Shown: positions 1-5,007, numbered from the stretch's first letter. The stretch: DNA of 5,007 nucleotides from Campylobacteraceae bacterium (GCA_027083075.1 JALWQQ010000145.1:1-5007), one strand, 5' to 3'. Numbers and translations are program-made. Notes: generated by a model from the letters alone, not told the origin.

Positions 1-138
1 CATCATCTCCCAAAGGTTGTACGCCCACTGATACTTAATGTCGTTAAGCTCGAAGATGCCGGTAGGATCTCCGCCAAAGACGCGTCGATCGCTTGTCTTC
101 TCTTGCGACTCGGGATTGTAGATCTTTTTGCGATGCAT
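1..138 (-). CDS. nrdB: Ribonucleoside-diphosphate reductase subunit beta, N-terminal 46 codons (partial)
   Basis: Reading leftward from the ATG at 138, an open frame of 46 codons runs off the left edge. It begins [12 protein letters not shown] and contains [15 protein letters not shown] followed by [12 protein letters not shown]. This N-terminal pattern (IYNP, RRVFGG, GIF, then KYQWA and NLW) is characteristic of the class I RNR small subunits of Campylobacterota, as I recall the family. The protein carries the di-metal site and radical that activates NrdA; those residues lie outside the window. The start is supported by a purine-rich AAAAGG about 7 bases upstream and a good -10 about 45 bases upstream. 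The complete nrdA on the same strand in this window reinforces the call. The gene is transcribed away from the hypothetical gene at 222. Only the N-terminus is visible, so function rests on this short match and the context. Confidence 0.85.
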   Translation of the reverse strand, partial: MHRKKIYNPESQEKTSDRRVFGGDPTGIFELNDIKYQWAYNLWEMM

Positions 139-184
139 TGCTGCTACCTTTTGTTCCGTTTCTTCTCTTTTGGAAAGTAGAAAT

Positions 185-190
185 ATTATA
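185..190 (-). promoter_or_regulatory. Probable -10 element of the nrdB promoter
   Basis: On the minus strand this is a perfect TATAAT preceded directly by TG. It would start transcription near 178 and give an untranslated leader of about 40 bases before the nrdB ATG at 138. No good -35 is visible at 16-18 bases spacing. That is normal for the main sigma factor of Campylobacterota, where the -10 dominates. On the + strand the same bases read TATTAT (184-189), a 5-of-6 match, so this spot could also serve the rightward gene. Confidence 0.6.
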
Positions 191-212
191 CAGTGCAACT
201 CTTAGTTTTTCT

Positions 213-222
213 TTGTATACAA
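213..222. promoter_or_regulatory. Perfect 10-bp palindrome TTGTATACAA in the divergent nrdB / hypothetical intergenic region
   Basis: TTGTATACAA is its own reverse complement and ends on the A of the first candidate start codon (222) of the rightward gene. It sits about 23 bases upstream of the nrdB -10, where a repressor or activator dimer could act on both genes. It also contains TACAAT (218-223), a 5-of-6 -10 match on the + strand. That would place a start point near 230, almost exactly on the second ATG (231), as in a leaderless mRNA. Operator and -10 roles are both inferences; a 10-bp palindrome can also occur by chance. Confidence 0.3.
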
Positions 223-743
223 TGTCTCTTATGAAAGAGATCGACTTTAATGCCGTCGCAATGCTTTTTGACAGCTTCCACTATGCTCACGCGGTACGGC
301 TTGTGCACTTTTGTGACAGTGATGCGACACTTTGTGCCGCGATTGCCGACTACTGCAAAGAACACGACTTCGAGTACCAACTCAACACACCAAGCAAGAC
401 CTTTTTAGATGAAGTCAAACGCATTGTCGACGCCCCCGCCTTTTGGGTACCGCTTGAACGCCCCAAATACAAAATCGGCGGCAAAGAGCATGACTATCTT
501 CTGCTTACGATGCCGATTGACCCCTTGCAACGCAAAGACTTTCTACGCAGAGCACACGAGATCATCCGCTCGCACGGCAAGATCGTCATCCTCTTGCCCA
601 AAAGCGAAAGAGCCGAGCACCAAACATGGATTAAGCTACTTGAAGAGACACTCTATGTCGCTACTTCACTTATCGACGATCTCGACGCACACCACGACGC
701 CATCCTTTCAACAAAAATGCATGGATGGGGGGAGCGCCGTTAA
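222..743 (+). CDS. Hypothetical protein, 173 aa, possible degenerate methyltransferase-like (Rossmann) fold
   Basis: I do not recognise this gene with certainty. The frame is open further upstream, to an ATG at 93, but that start would overlap nrdB antisense. ATG 222 (173 aa) or ATG 231 (170 aa) is therefore preferred. Neither has a visible Shine-Dalgarno site. The protein appears soluble, with no signal peptide or membrane segment. Alternating strand-like and helix-like stretches are visible: RLVHFCD (26-32), then LCAAIADYCKEH (37-48), FEYQLN (50-55), DYLLLTMP (91-98), a helix with FLRRAHEIIRSHGK (107-120), and IVILLP (121-126). The pair DYLLLTMP plus SHGKIVILLPK resembles the late strands of SAM-dependent methyltransferases (the PGGKLVI-type motif). 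No glycine-rich SAM motif GxGxG is present, so catalysis is doubtful. The last residues ERR and the stop codon fall inside an intergenic repeat copy, so the C-terminus may have been altered by repeat insertion. It is divergent from nrdB and convergent with the CAP gene. Confidence 0.7.
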   Translation: MSLMKEIDFNAVAMLFDSFHYAHAVRLVHFCDSDATLCAAIADYCKEHDFEYQLNTPSKTFLDEVKRIVDAPAFWVPLERPKYKIGGKEHDYLLLTMPIDPLQRKDFLRRAHEIIRSHGKIVILLPKSERAEHQTWIKLLEETLYVATSLIDDLDAHHDAILSTKMHGWGERR

Positions 744-756
744 GCAAAGGCAAACT
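734..756 (+). repeat. Dispersed repeat, copy 1 (short form)
   Basis: These 23 bases, from GCGCCGTT through AAGCAAAGGCAAACT, recur identically at 1040-1062 and with one change (C to T) at 843-865. Copy 1 lacks the upstream CCCGGAAAGCTCGAAGAGC module that the other two copies carry. It overlaps the end of the hypothetical gene and provides the CGC CGT TAA end of its frame. Confidence 0.85.
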
Positions 757-768
757 GCTTTGCCTTTG
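745..768 (+). terminator. Perfect 10-bp hairpin right after the hypothetical gene stop; possible terminator or 3'-end stabiliser
   Basis: CAAAGGCAAA (745-754) pairs perfectly with TTTGCCTTTG (759-768) across the loop CTGC. The stem begins two bases after the TAA at 741-743. No T-run follows (the next bases are TAGGCGCGC), so it is not a classic intrinsic terminator. It may instead protect the mRNA end, or simply be a property of the repeat. The left arm belongs to the dispersed repeat; copies 2 and 3 have the same left arm but lack the right arm. Confidence 0.5.
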
Positions 769-779
769 TAGGCGCGCAC
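767..779 (+). repeat. GC-rich 13-base module TGTAGGCGCGCAC, copy 1
   Basis: The same 13 bases occur at 935-947. Each copy directly follows or lies inside an inverted repeat: here it follows the 745-768 hairpin, and at 935 it forms part of the 930-953 hairpin. This suggests the intergenic region is built from reusable blocks. Confidence 0.6.
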
Positions 780-785
780 GGCGAT

Positions 786-822
786 GCGTCTATGCAGAGC
801 GAAGCGATTGCATAGCATACGC
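786..822. repeat. Imperfect inverted repeat, 11-bp stem with a 3-base bulge
   Basis: GCGTCTATGCA (786-796) pairs with TGCATAG (809-815) and ACGC (819-822), with CAT (816-818) bulged out and a 12-base loop, GAGCGAAGCGAT. The right arm runs into dispersed repeat copy 2. Could be a structured RNA element if transcribed; no gene is visible in it. Confidence 0.5.
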
Positions 823-865
823 CCGGAAAGCTCGAAGAGCGGGCGTCGTTAAGCAAAGGCAAACT
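815..865 (+). repeat. Dispersed repeat, copy 2 (51-base long form)
   Basis: It matches 1012-1062 over 51 bases with two differences (G/A at the seventh base and T/C at 846). The module CCCGGAAAGCTCGAAGAGC is followed by GGGCG and the GTTAAGCAAAGGCAAACT tail. Inside it GCTC (830-833) pairs with GAGC (837-840) and GCCC (821-824) with GGGC (841-844), so each copy can fold into a small stem-loop. It lies between convergent genes, a usual place for dispersed palindromic repeats. Confidence 0.9.
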
Positions 866-929
866 GTAACGATGGAGGGCATGAACCCCTCTCCCGAAAT
901 GCCGTTATCCGTTATCCGAAAACTGCTAT

Positions 930-953
930 CCGAATGTAGGCGCGCACATTCGG
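930..953. repeat. Perfect 8-bp inverted repeat enclosing the GC-rich module
   Basis: CCGAATGT (930-937) pairs with ACATTCGG (946-953) around the loop AGGCGCGC. The second copy of TGTAGGCGCGCAC (935-947) spans the loop and part of both arms. No T-run follows in either direction. Confidence 0.6.
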
Positions 954-1011
954 TTATCAGAAAGCGGTTATCCGAGGTCGTTATCCGCTATCTGTTACCA
1001 GTTATCCGAAC

Positions 1012-1062
1012 GCATACACCCGGAAAGCTCGAAGAGCGGGCGCCGTTAAGCAAAGGCAAACT
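1012..1062 (+). repeat. Dispersed repeat, copy 3 (51-base long form)
   Basis: Second long copy of the repeat at 815-865, differing at two positions. It is flanked on both sides by heptamer units, so the order is heptamers, long repeat, heptamers. Its tail, 1040-1062, is identical to copy 1 at 734-756. Confidence 0.9.
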
Positions 1063-1153
1063 ATCAACTGCTATCCGTTATCTGTAAACCGTTATCCGAA
1101 TGGATTTAGTCTCGTATTTAAACAAACGTTTTTAAAAGAAAGTACACTGATAT

Positions 1154-2374
1154 CTATTGTACCGATATGTGAACACGCCTATCGCCACCCTCTATTGTAA
1201 AGTGTCGCGGTGCATTACGAGGTAGTGAAAGTATCAGGGTATTACGGTCAAAAAACGTTATGCCGACACCGAGAGGATAACGCACATGCCTCAATAAGTC
1301 GTGTGCATTTCGAGGGGGGAAATAGAGCGTGTAGCTTTTAGCACTTTTTAGGCGTAATGTCCTCTCTGTATCAGCGATCCGATAAAGCTTAAACGGCGGT
1401 TTTACAGTGCTAAAATTCCATGCAAGCGTATTTGTTTTTCCTTGTGCCTTATAGGATATCTCTGCACGATAATGTGTTGCAAACTTTAAACGCCTCATGG
1501 GAAAGAGTGCAAACTGAAATGCCGTAAAGCGCTTATTGGGATCGTTTTTTCTCCTTATTAGCCTTACATTGCGCACTTCATGATCGTCTCCCTCAAAAAG
1601 TTTAAACGACACAACGCTCACTTTTCGAAAATAACAGTCGTTAAATTCTACACTTATCGGATAGCCGCTCACCTCGCTATCGGGTAGCGGATCGGGGCTT
1701 TCGTCGTAAAAGACCGGCGGCACATCGCTTTGTCTGTCGTAAGGATAAACAATAATCGCGGGCGCACGACACTTTATCGAACGTTGCGCCCGATCAAAAC
1801 GTTTCATGCCGATACGATGGGCTTTATGTTTGCAGAGATTGTAATAGTATCTTCCCGAGTCCAAAAAACTCTTTATGCGACAGAGCCTTGCCAATCTCGA
1901 ATTTCCCATGAGATAGACGAATGCTCCGTTTAACTTATCTCGACGATCGACCGCATAACCCAATCCTACTTCATCGATTGAAGGCGATAAAAAAGAGAAA
2001 CGGTGATAGATGGCAGAAAAAAGCCCGTTGATAGAGGCTTTGGGGTCGCAGGTTTGCATCGAAAAGTTTTCACTGACAAAACGTATAGGATATCCTGCAT
2101 ATATGGCGCGATCTTGCGGTCTTGCACCCGTAAATTTCGGTGCCCCCTTGTGTTCAAAATGTGACGACTTTTGATTGGCAACCAAGTAGTCGGCATGGGC
2201 TTGCGCCGCCTTATCAAGCAGTTTATTGCGACGCAACGGCACAAGCCCTGCTTTCCTTCTGATATCATTTAATTTGGCGTATGCGGTCGATTTTTTTAGA
2301 GGAGAGCCTAATAAAACACTTCTGCCGTTTCCATGCAAAAACGACACAATGATAAATACGAGTATATATCTCAC
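1154..2374 (-). CDS. Secreted CAP-domain (SCP/PR-1-like) protein, 406 aa
   Basis: The start is GTG at 2374, chosen for the well-placed AGGGAG six bases upstream and because translation then opens with a secretion signal: MRYILVFIIVSFL, with likely cleavage near residues 15-20. Residues about 30-160 fit the CAP (cysteine-rich secretory / antigen 5 / PR-1) fold of bacterial YkwD-like proteins. LNDIRRKAGLVPLRRNKLLDKAAQAHADYL (35-64) is the first helix region. It is followed by SSHFEHKG (70-77), VSENFS (100-105), YHR (123-125) and VGLGYAV (136-142). H72 or H75, E102 and H124 are candidates for the usual His/Glu cluster. The remaining region, about 205-406, holds YPYDRQSDVPP, FYDESPDPLPDSEVSGYP and strand-rich sequence. 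It looks like an extracellular beta-domain commonly paired with CAP in these bacteria. Cysteines 109, 165, 181, 202 and 247 could form disulfides. The protein is strongly basic. The likely location is the periplasm or cell surface; the substrate is unknown. It is probably transcribed alone. Confidence 0.85.
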   Translation of the reverse strand: MRYILVFIIVSFLHGNGRSVLLGSPLKKSTAYAKLNDIRRKAGLVPLRRNKLLDKAAQAHADYLVANQKSSHFEHKGAPKFTGARPQDRAIYAGYPIRFVSENFSMQTCDPKASINGLFSAIYHRFSFLSPSIDEVGLGYAVDRRDKLNGAFVYLMGNSRLARLCRIKSFLDSGRYYYNLCKHKAHRIGMKRFDRAQRSIKCRAPAIIVYPYDRQSDVPPVFYDESPDPLPDSEVSGYPISVEFNDCYFRKVSVVSFKLFEGDDHEVRNVRLIRRKNDPNKRFTAFQFALFPMRRLKFATHYRAEISYKAQGKTNTLAWNFSTVKPPFKLYRIADTERTLRLKSAKSYTLYFPPRNAHDLLRHVRYPLGVGITFFDRNTLILSLPRNAPRHFTIEGGDRRVHISVQ

Positions 2375-2380
2375 TAAAAA

Positions 2381-2386
2381 CTCCCT
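2381..2386 (-). promoter_or_regulatory. Ribosome binding site of the CAP gene
   Basis: AGGGAG on the minus strand lies six bases upstream of the GTG at 2374. It is the deciding evidence for the GTG start, since no ATG lies at the head of this frame. Confidence 0.75.
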
Positions 2387-2399
2387 GTTTGTTTTGTTG

Positions 2400-2405
2400 A
2401 TTTTA
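2400..2405 (-). promoter_or_regulatory. Probable -10 of the CAP gene promoter
   Basis: TAAAAT on the minus strand is preceded directly by TG, the same TG-hexamer layout as the nrdB -10. It predicts a start near 2393 and a leader of about 20 bases containing the ribosome binding site. No clear -35 is seen. Confidence 0.5.
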
Positions 2406-2432
2406 CAAAGACGAAATGGATGAACTTGGGGG

Positions 2433-2463
2433 ACGCGGTGCGCTCACCCCGCGTTTGCGCACC
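2433..2463. repeat. Two mutually exclusive GC-rich hairpins
   Basis: ACGCGG (2433-2438) can pair with CCGCGT (2449-2454), or GGTGCGC (2437-2443) can pair with GCGCACC (2457-2463). The arms interlock, so only one can form at a time, or they could combine as a pseudoknot-like structure. The element sits just upstream of the predicted CAP promoter. On the + strand there is no gene for it to serve. Confidence 0.55.
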
Positions 2464-2479
2464 TGTCCGTGTTGGTTTA

Positions 2480-2539
2480 AGGCGACAAATAGTGTATAAA
2501 GGAGAACTGCCCGGAAAGGAGGAAAACCGGGTGTCGCCT
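2480..2539. repeat. Nested inverted repeats enclosing a CCCGGAAAG module
   Basis: AGGCGACA (2480-2487) pairs perfectly with TGTCGCCT (2532-2539). Inside, CCCGG (2510-2514) pairs with CCGGG (2527-2531), directly abutting the outer right arm. GCCCGGAAAG (2509-2518) is identical to part of dispersed repeat copy 2 (821-830), and both are followed by a GGG and GTCG segment, so this is a plausible divergent family member. I see no match to a known riboswitch or small RNA. Confidence 0.55.
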
Positions 2540-2544
2540 ACGGA

Positions 2545-2572
2545 AAGGAGAGGGAGGAGGTACCCTCTCCTT
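2545..2572 (-). terminator. Perfect 10-bp hairpin downstream of nrdA, possible nrdA 3' end structure
   Basis: AAGGAGAGGG (2545-2554) pairs perfectly with CCCTCTCCTT (2563-2572). Read on the nrdA strand it lies about 60 bases after the stop codon, with loop TACCTCCT, and is followed by TCCG, not a T-run. It is therefore at best a weak terminator or an mRNA-end stabiliser. On the + strand the loop reads AGGAGGTA. Confidence 0.4.
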
Positions 2573-2630
2573 CCACGCTCGCATCATACATGCAGATTGT
2601 GGAAAAATCGTGGAAACATCCATGTGCAGC

Positions 2631-5000
2631 CTATTGGCAGCCGACGCACTCCATCGAACGATCTTCGATATCGTTGGTAACCTCGGGCGATTGAGAGCGC
2701 AAATAGTAGGTTGACTTCAGACCAAACTTCCATGCATTCATATAGATCTCATTCAGGTAGCGCCCGCTTGCTTTATCGAGTGTAATGAAGATATTAAGCG
2801 ATTGCCCTTGATCGATCCACTTTTGACGAATGGCAGCCGCTTTTACCAAAACATTTTGATCCAACTCATAAGCCGGTGTGTAATACTCCCAAGTGTCGGG
2901 TGAAAGCTTGGGCACCACAACAGGGATAAGCCCCGAGAGATTCTCTTCGTACCATTTGCGCTTATAGACTGGCTCGATCGTCTGTGTCGTGCCTGTCAAA
3001 ATCGAGATAGAACTTGTCGGTGCGATCGCCATCAGATAGCCGTTGCGCATGCCGTCTTGCATCACTTTTTTCTTAAGCGCTTGCCAGTCGTGTGTATAGC
3101 CGAAGAGTCCACCCCTGTCAACCAGCTTACAAGCATTTTCATTAGCCTTATCGATCGGGAAAATCCCCTTTGACCAATCCGAGCCTTCAAAGTTAGGGTA
3201 GCTTCCTTTCTCTATCGCCAAGTCGCTTGAGGCTTTGATGGCATAGTACGAAAGCGACTCCATCACCTCATCGATCTTGTGGAAGTGTTCGCTTGAGCCC
3301 CACTTGATACCCGCTTCGGCAAGCATCTGCGCTTCGCCCATGACTCCTAAACCGATAGAGCGCGACTTTTGGTTGGTCTTTTTGACCTTGGCAAGCGGAT
3401 AGAAGTTAAGATCGATGACATTGTCAAGCATACGTATCGCTACCGGCACGACCCGTTCGAGATCCTCCTTGGTATTGACTTTCGAGAGGTTGACGGAAGC
3501 AAGGTTGCACACCGCCGTTTCACCGTCGATGCGCTCCTTATCAACGATCCAGATCTGTTTACCGCCGATAGAGTCGAGTGCCGTGACCTTTTTGGCAGGT
3601 TTTGTCAAGCCGCTGTCAACCGCGATCGGCGTATCTTCGTCAAAGCTCTCACTTGTACCGTCCTCATAAACAAAGCGCACCTTATAGTAGTTGGGCGCGG
3701 TATTTTGGAAGATCTCGGTGCAGAGATTGGTAGAGCGGATGATGCCTGCATGTTTGTTGGGATTGGCACGATTGGCGGTATCTTTAAAAGTCAAGAAGGG
3801 GTTGCCCGTCTCGAAGTAGCTACGCAGTATCTCTTTCCAAAGCTGCTTGGCGGAGATGCGTTCGCGCGTGATGTTATCATCGCTGTTTTCAAGCTCGATA
3901 TAGCGCTTTTCAAAGTCTTCACCGTAAAGCTCTGTCAACTCCTTGACCTCATAGGGGTCAAAAAGCGTCCACATCTCATCATTGGCGACACGCTCCATAA
4001 AGAGATCGTTGATCCAAAGTGCCGGGAAGAGATCGTGCGCACGGCGTCGCTCTTCGCCGGAGTTTTTCTTCAGATCCAGAAAATCGCGCACGTCCAAATG
4101 CCACGGCTCGATATAGACGGCGATCGCCCCCTTACGTGTACCAAGCTGATCGACGGCAATCGCCACATCGTTGGCGATCTTCAAAAAAGGTATGATTCCG
4201 CCTGCGGCATGCTTGTGTCCGTCGATATACGACCCCATACCGCGTACCCGCGTCCAGTCCCAACCGATACCGCCGCCAAATTTACTCAGTAGCGCCATCT
4301 CTTTGTAGCCATCGAAGATCCCTTCGATATTGTCGGGTGTTGAGCCGATGTAGCAAGAGCTAAGCTGGTGGCGCGGCGTGCGGGCATTAGAGAGTGTCGG
4401 TGTCGCTGCCATCACCTCAAATTTGCTCAAGATATCGTAGAAGCGTTTTGCCCAGCTTTGACAATCAAATTCGTTTTGCGCCAAGAACATCGCTACCGCC
4501 ATAAAGAGATGCTGCGGCAACTCGATGGGGTTACCCTCTTTGTCTTTGATCAGGTAACGATCGTAGAGCGTGCGAATGCCCAGATAGGTAAACTGCAGAT
4601 CGCGCTCGGGCTTGATGTAGTCGTTCAGATCGTCAAGGTCGTACTTCTCTTTTAAACCAAGGACAATGCGCCCCTCCTTCTCTCCGCGCTCAAAATATTC
4701 GCGCAGATGAGTATAGCCCGTAAAGCCGCTTACTTTGTGGTAGAGATCATACAGAAAGAGGCGCGCTGCGACAAAGGTCCAATTGGGGCGGTCGATGTCT
4801 ATCTTGTCCACCGCCGTTTTGATCAGCGTCATCTGGATCTCTTCAGTCGTGATCATATCGCGAAACTGCAGCTTCGCATCCACCTCAAGCTCGCTTTGGC
4901 TTACCCCCTCGAGCCCCTCGACCGCCGCGGCGGTGTACTTTTGTATCTTGCTGACGTCCAACGCCTCGACGCGCCCATTTCGCTTGACTACTCTGATCAT
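2631..5000 (-). CDS. nrdA: Ribonucleoside-diphosphate reductase subunit alpha (class I), 789 aa
   Basis: Complete large subunit that reduces ribonucleoside diphosphates to deoxy forms with NrdB as radical donor, in the cytoplasm. Residues 1-95 are an ATP-cone (VVKRNGRVEALDVSKIQKY), implying allosteric activity control by ATP/dATP. Key residues by position: C216 in SSCYIG and C498 in AVCNL (active-site redox pair); N425, C427 and E429 in NLCTE (radical cysteine and its partners); PTSSISILTG (661-670, phosphate-binding loop); Y765-Y766 (radical transfer pair); and the C-terminal pair C785 and C788 in ECVGCQ for re-reduction by thioredoxin-type donors. All expected catalytic residues are present. 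C427 and C498 are 71 residues apart, versus 23 in E. coli, because of an insert around 434-490 that I recall as typical of Campylobacterota enzymes of this length. The ATG at 5000 is two bases after a CCGG, with seven bases of window left, so the true upstream context is unseen; in relatives purB often precedes nrdA. The stop is TAG. Confidence 0.98.
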   Translation of the reverse strand: MIRVVKRNGRVEALDVSKIQKYTAAAVEGLEGVSQSELEVDAKLQFRDMITTEEIQMTLIKTAVDKIDIDRPNWTFVAARLFLYDLYHKVSGFTGYTHLREYFERGEKEGRIVLGLKEKYDLDDLNDYIKPERDLQFTYLGIRTLYDRYLIKDKEGNPIELPQHLFMAVAMFLAQNEFDCQSWAKRFYDILSKFEVMAATPTLSNARTPRHQLSSCYIGSTPDNIEGIFDGYKEMALLSKFGGGIGWDWTRVRGMGSYIDGHKHAAGGIIPFLKIANDVAIAVDQLGTRKGAIAVYIEPWHLDVRDFLDLKKNSGEERRRAHDLFPALWINDLFMERVANDEMWTLFDPYEVKELTELYGEDFEKRYIELENSDDNITRERISAKQLWKEILRSYFETGNPFLTFKDTANRANPNKHAGIIRSTNLCTEIFQNTAPNYYKVRFVYEDGTSESFDEDTPIAVDSGLTKPAKKVTALDSIGGKQIWIVDKERIDGETAVCNLASVNLSKVNTKEDLERVVPVAIRMLDNVIDLNFYPLAKVKKTNQKSRSIGLGVMGEAQMLAEAGIKWGSSEHFHKIDEVMESLSYYAIKASSDLAIEKGSYPNFEGSDWSKGIFPIDKANENACKLVDRGGLFGYTHDWQALKKKVMQDGMRNGYLMAIAPTSSISILTGTTQTIEPVYKRKWYEENLSGLIPVVVPKLSPDTWEYYTPAYELDQNVLVKAAAIRQKWIDQGQSLNIFITLDKASGRYLNEIYMNAWKFGLKSTYYLRSQSPEVTNDIEDRSMECVGCQ

Positions 5001-5007
5001 TCCGGCT

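Larger units (their letters stand above)
904..1098 (+). repeat. Degenerate TTATCCG heptamer array
   Basis: Six exact TTATCCG units start at 905, 912, 968, 981, 1002 and 1092. Near variants (CTATCCG, CTATCTG, TTATCTG, TTATCAG, TTACCAG) start at 926, 954, 988, 995, 1071 and 1078. Two stretches are strictly tandem with a 7-base step: 980-1008 and 1070-1098. The array is interrupted by the 930-953 hairpin and by repeat copy 3. The 12 bases AACTGCTATCCG are repeated at 921-932 and 1066-1077. It resembles the short tandem heptamer repeats known in intergenic DNA of some bacteria; a function is not evident. Confidence 0.85.
744..1153. other. 410-base convergent intergenic region, repeat-filled, no credible gene
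   Basis: The region lies between the stop of the rightward hypothetical gene and the stop of the leftward CAP gene. About 744-1098 is almost wholly repeat-derived. It includes a small hairpin, GAGGG (875-879) with CCCTC (887-891). The last part, 1099-1153, is AT-rich with A and T runs near 1117-1140 but no clear stem plus T-tract terminator for either gene. An open frame across 725-1087 has no start signal and simply translates the repeats. Confidence 0.75.

Noticed and set aside
93..221. Upstream extension of the hypothetical protein to the ATG at 93
   Set aside because: The extra 43 residues lie antisense to nrdB and across its promoter, and they read like non-coding sequence.
725..1087. 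Open frame of 120 codons on the + strand after the hypothetical gene
   Set aside because: It translates the repeats (APLSKGKL appears twice because two repeat copies share a frame), has no ribosome site, and its start overlaps the end of the real gene.
905..1098. TTATCC units as a DnaA-box cluster or replication origin
   Set aside because: The units read TTATCCG, not TTATCCACA, no unit completes a DnaA box, there is no AT-rich unwinding element beside them, and no dnaA-type neighbour is visible.
744..1098. CRISPR array
   Set aside because: The repeats are neither evenly spaced nor separated by unique spacers of constant length, and no cas gene is present.
2420..2600. Riboswitch, RNase P RNA, SRP RNA or group II intron end
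   Set aside because: None of the conserved core sequences of these RNAs could be found on either strand, despite the hairpins.
2598..2606. TGTGGAAAA as a DnaA box near nrdA
   Set aside because: It is one base off the consensus, single, and lies after the end of nrdA, not in a promoter.
3369..4292. Long open frame of 307 codons antisense to nrdA
   Set aside because: It is a shadow of the well-supported nrdA frame in codon-biased DNA; the protein is unrecognisable and no start signal is seen.

Overview
The window reads as chromosomal DNA of a member of the Campylobacterota, most like the free-living Sulfurimonas/Sulfurovum-type lineages. The reasons are the sequence style of the class I ribonucleotide reductase large subunit (789 residues, with a long insert between the catalytic and redox cysteines), the start of a matching small subunit, and -10-only promoters without a clear -35. 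This is an inference from family knowledge; there is no rRNA or other decisive marker here.

Layout. At the left edge, reading leftward, are the first 46 codons of nrdB (RNR beta subunit). An 83-base divergent intergenic region follows, with overlapping -10 candidates on the two strands and a perfect 10-bp palindrome. A rightward gene (222-743) encodes an unrecognised protein of 173 residues with a truncated methyltransferase-like look. Positions 744-1153 lie between convergent gene ends and hold no credible gene. They are packed with repeats: three copies of a GC-rich hairpin-bearing repeat, several inverted repeats, and a degenerate TTATCCG heptamer array. A leftward gene (1154-2374) encodes a secreted CAP-domain (SCP/PR-1-like) protein with a beta-rich C-terminal region. 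Positions 2375-2630 hold its promoter and ribosome binding site, plus a cluster of three strong hairpin systems. The right half (2631-5000, leftward) is a complete nrdA (RNR alpha subunit).

How the genes relate. NrdA and NrdB form the class I enzyme that makes deoxyribonucleotides. Here they lie on the same strand about 2.5 kb apart, separated by the CAP gene, the opposite-strand hypothetical gene and the two repeat or hairpin regions, so they are very unlikely to share one transcript. The CAP gene appears to have its own promoter. nrdB also appears to have its own promoter in the divergent region.

The most unusual content is the intergenic sequence. One repeat copy supplies the last codons and stop codon of the hypothetical gene and then folds into a perfect 10-bp hairpin. 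Related CCCGGAAAG modules occur in both intergenic regions. One hairpin downstream of nrdA has a perfect Shine-Dalgarno-like loop on the + strand, and an anti-SD-like loop on the strand that nrdA transcripts would read. These are candidate members of a genome-wide dispersed repeat family, not a demonstrated new system.
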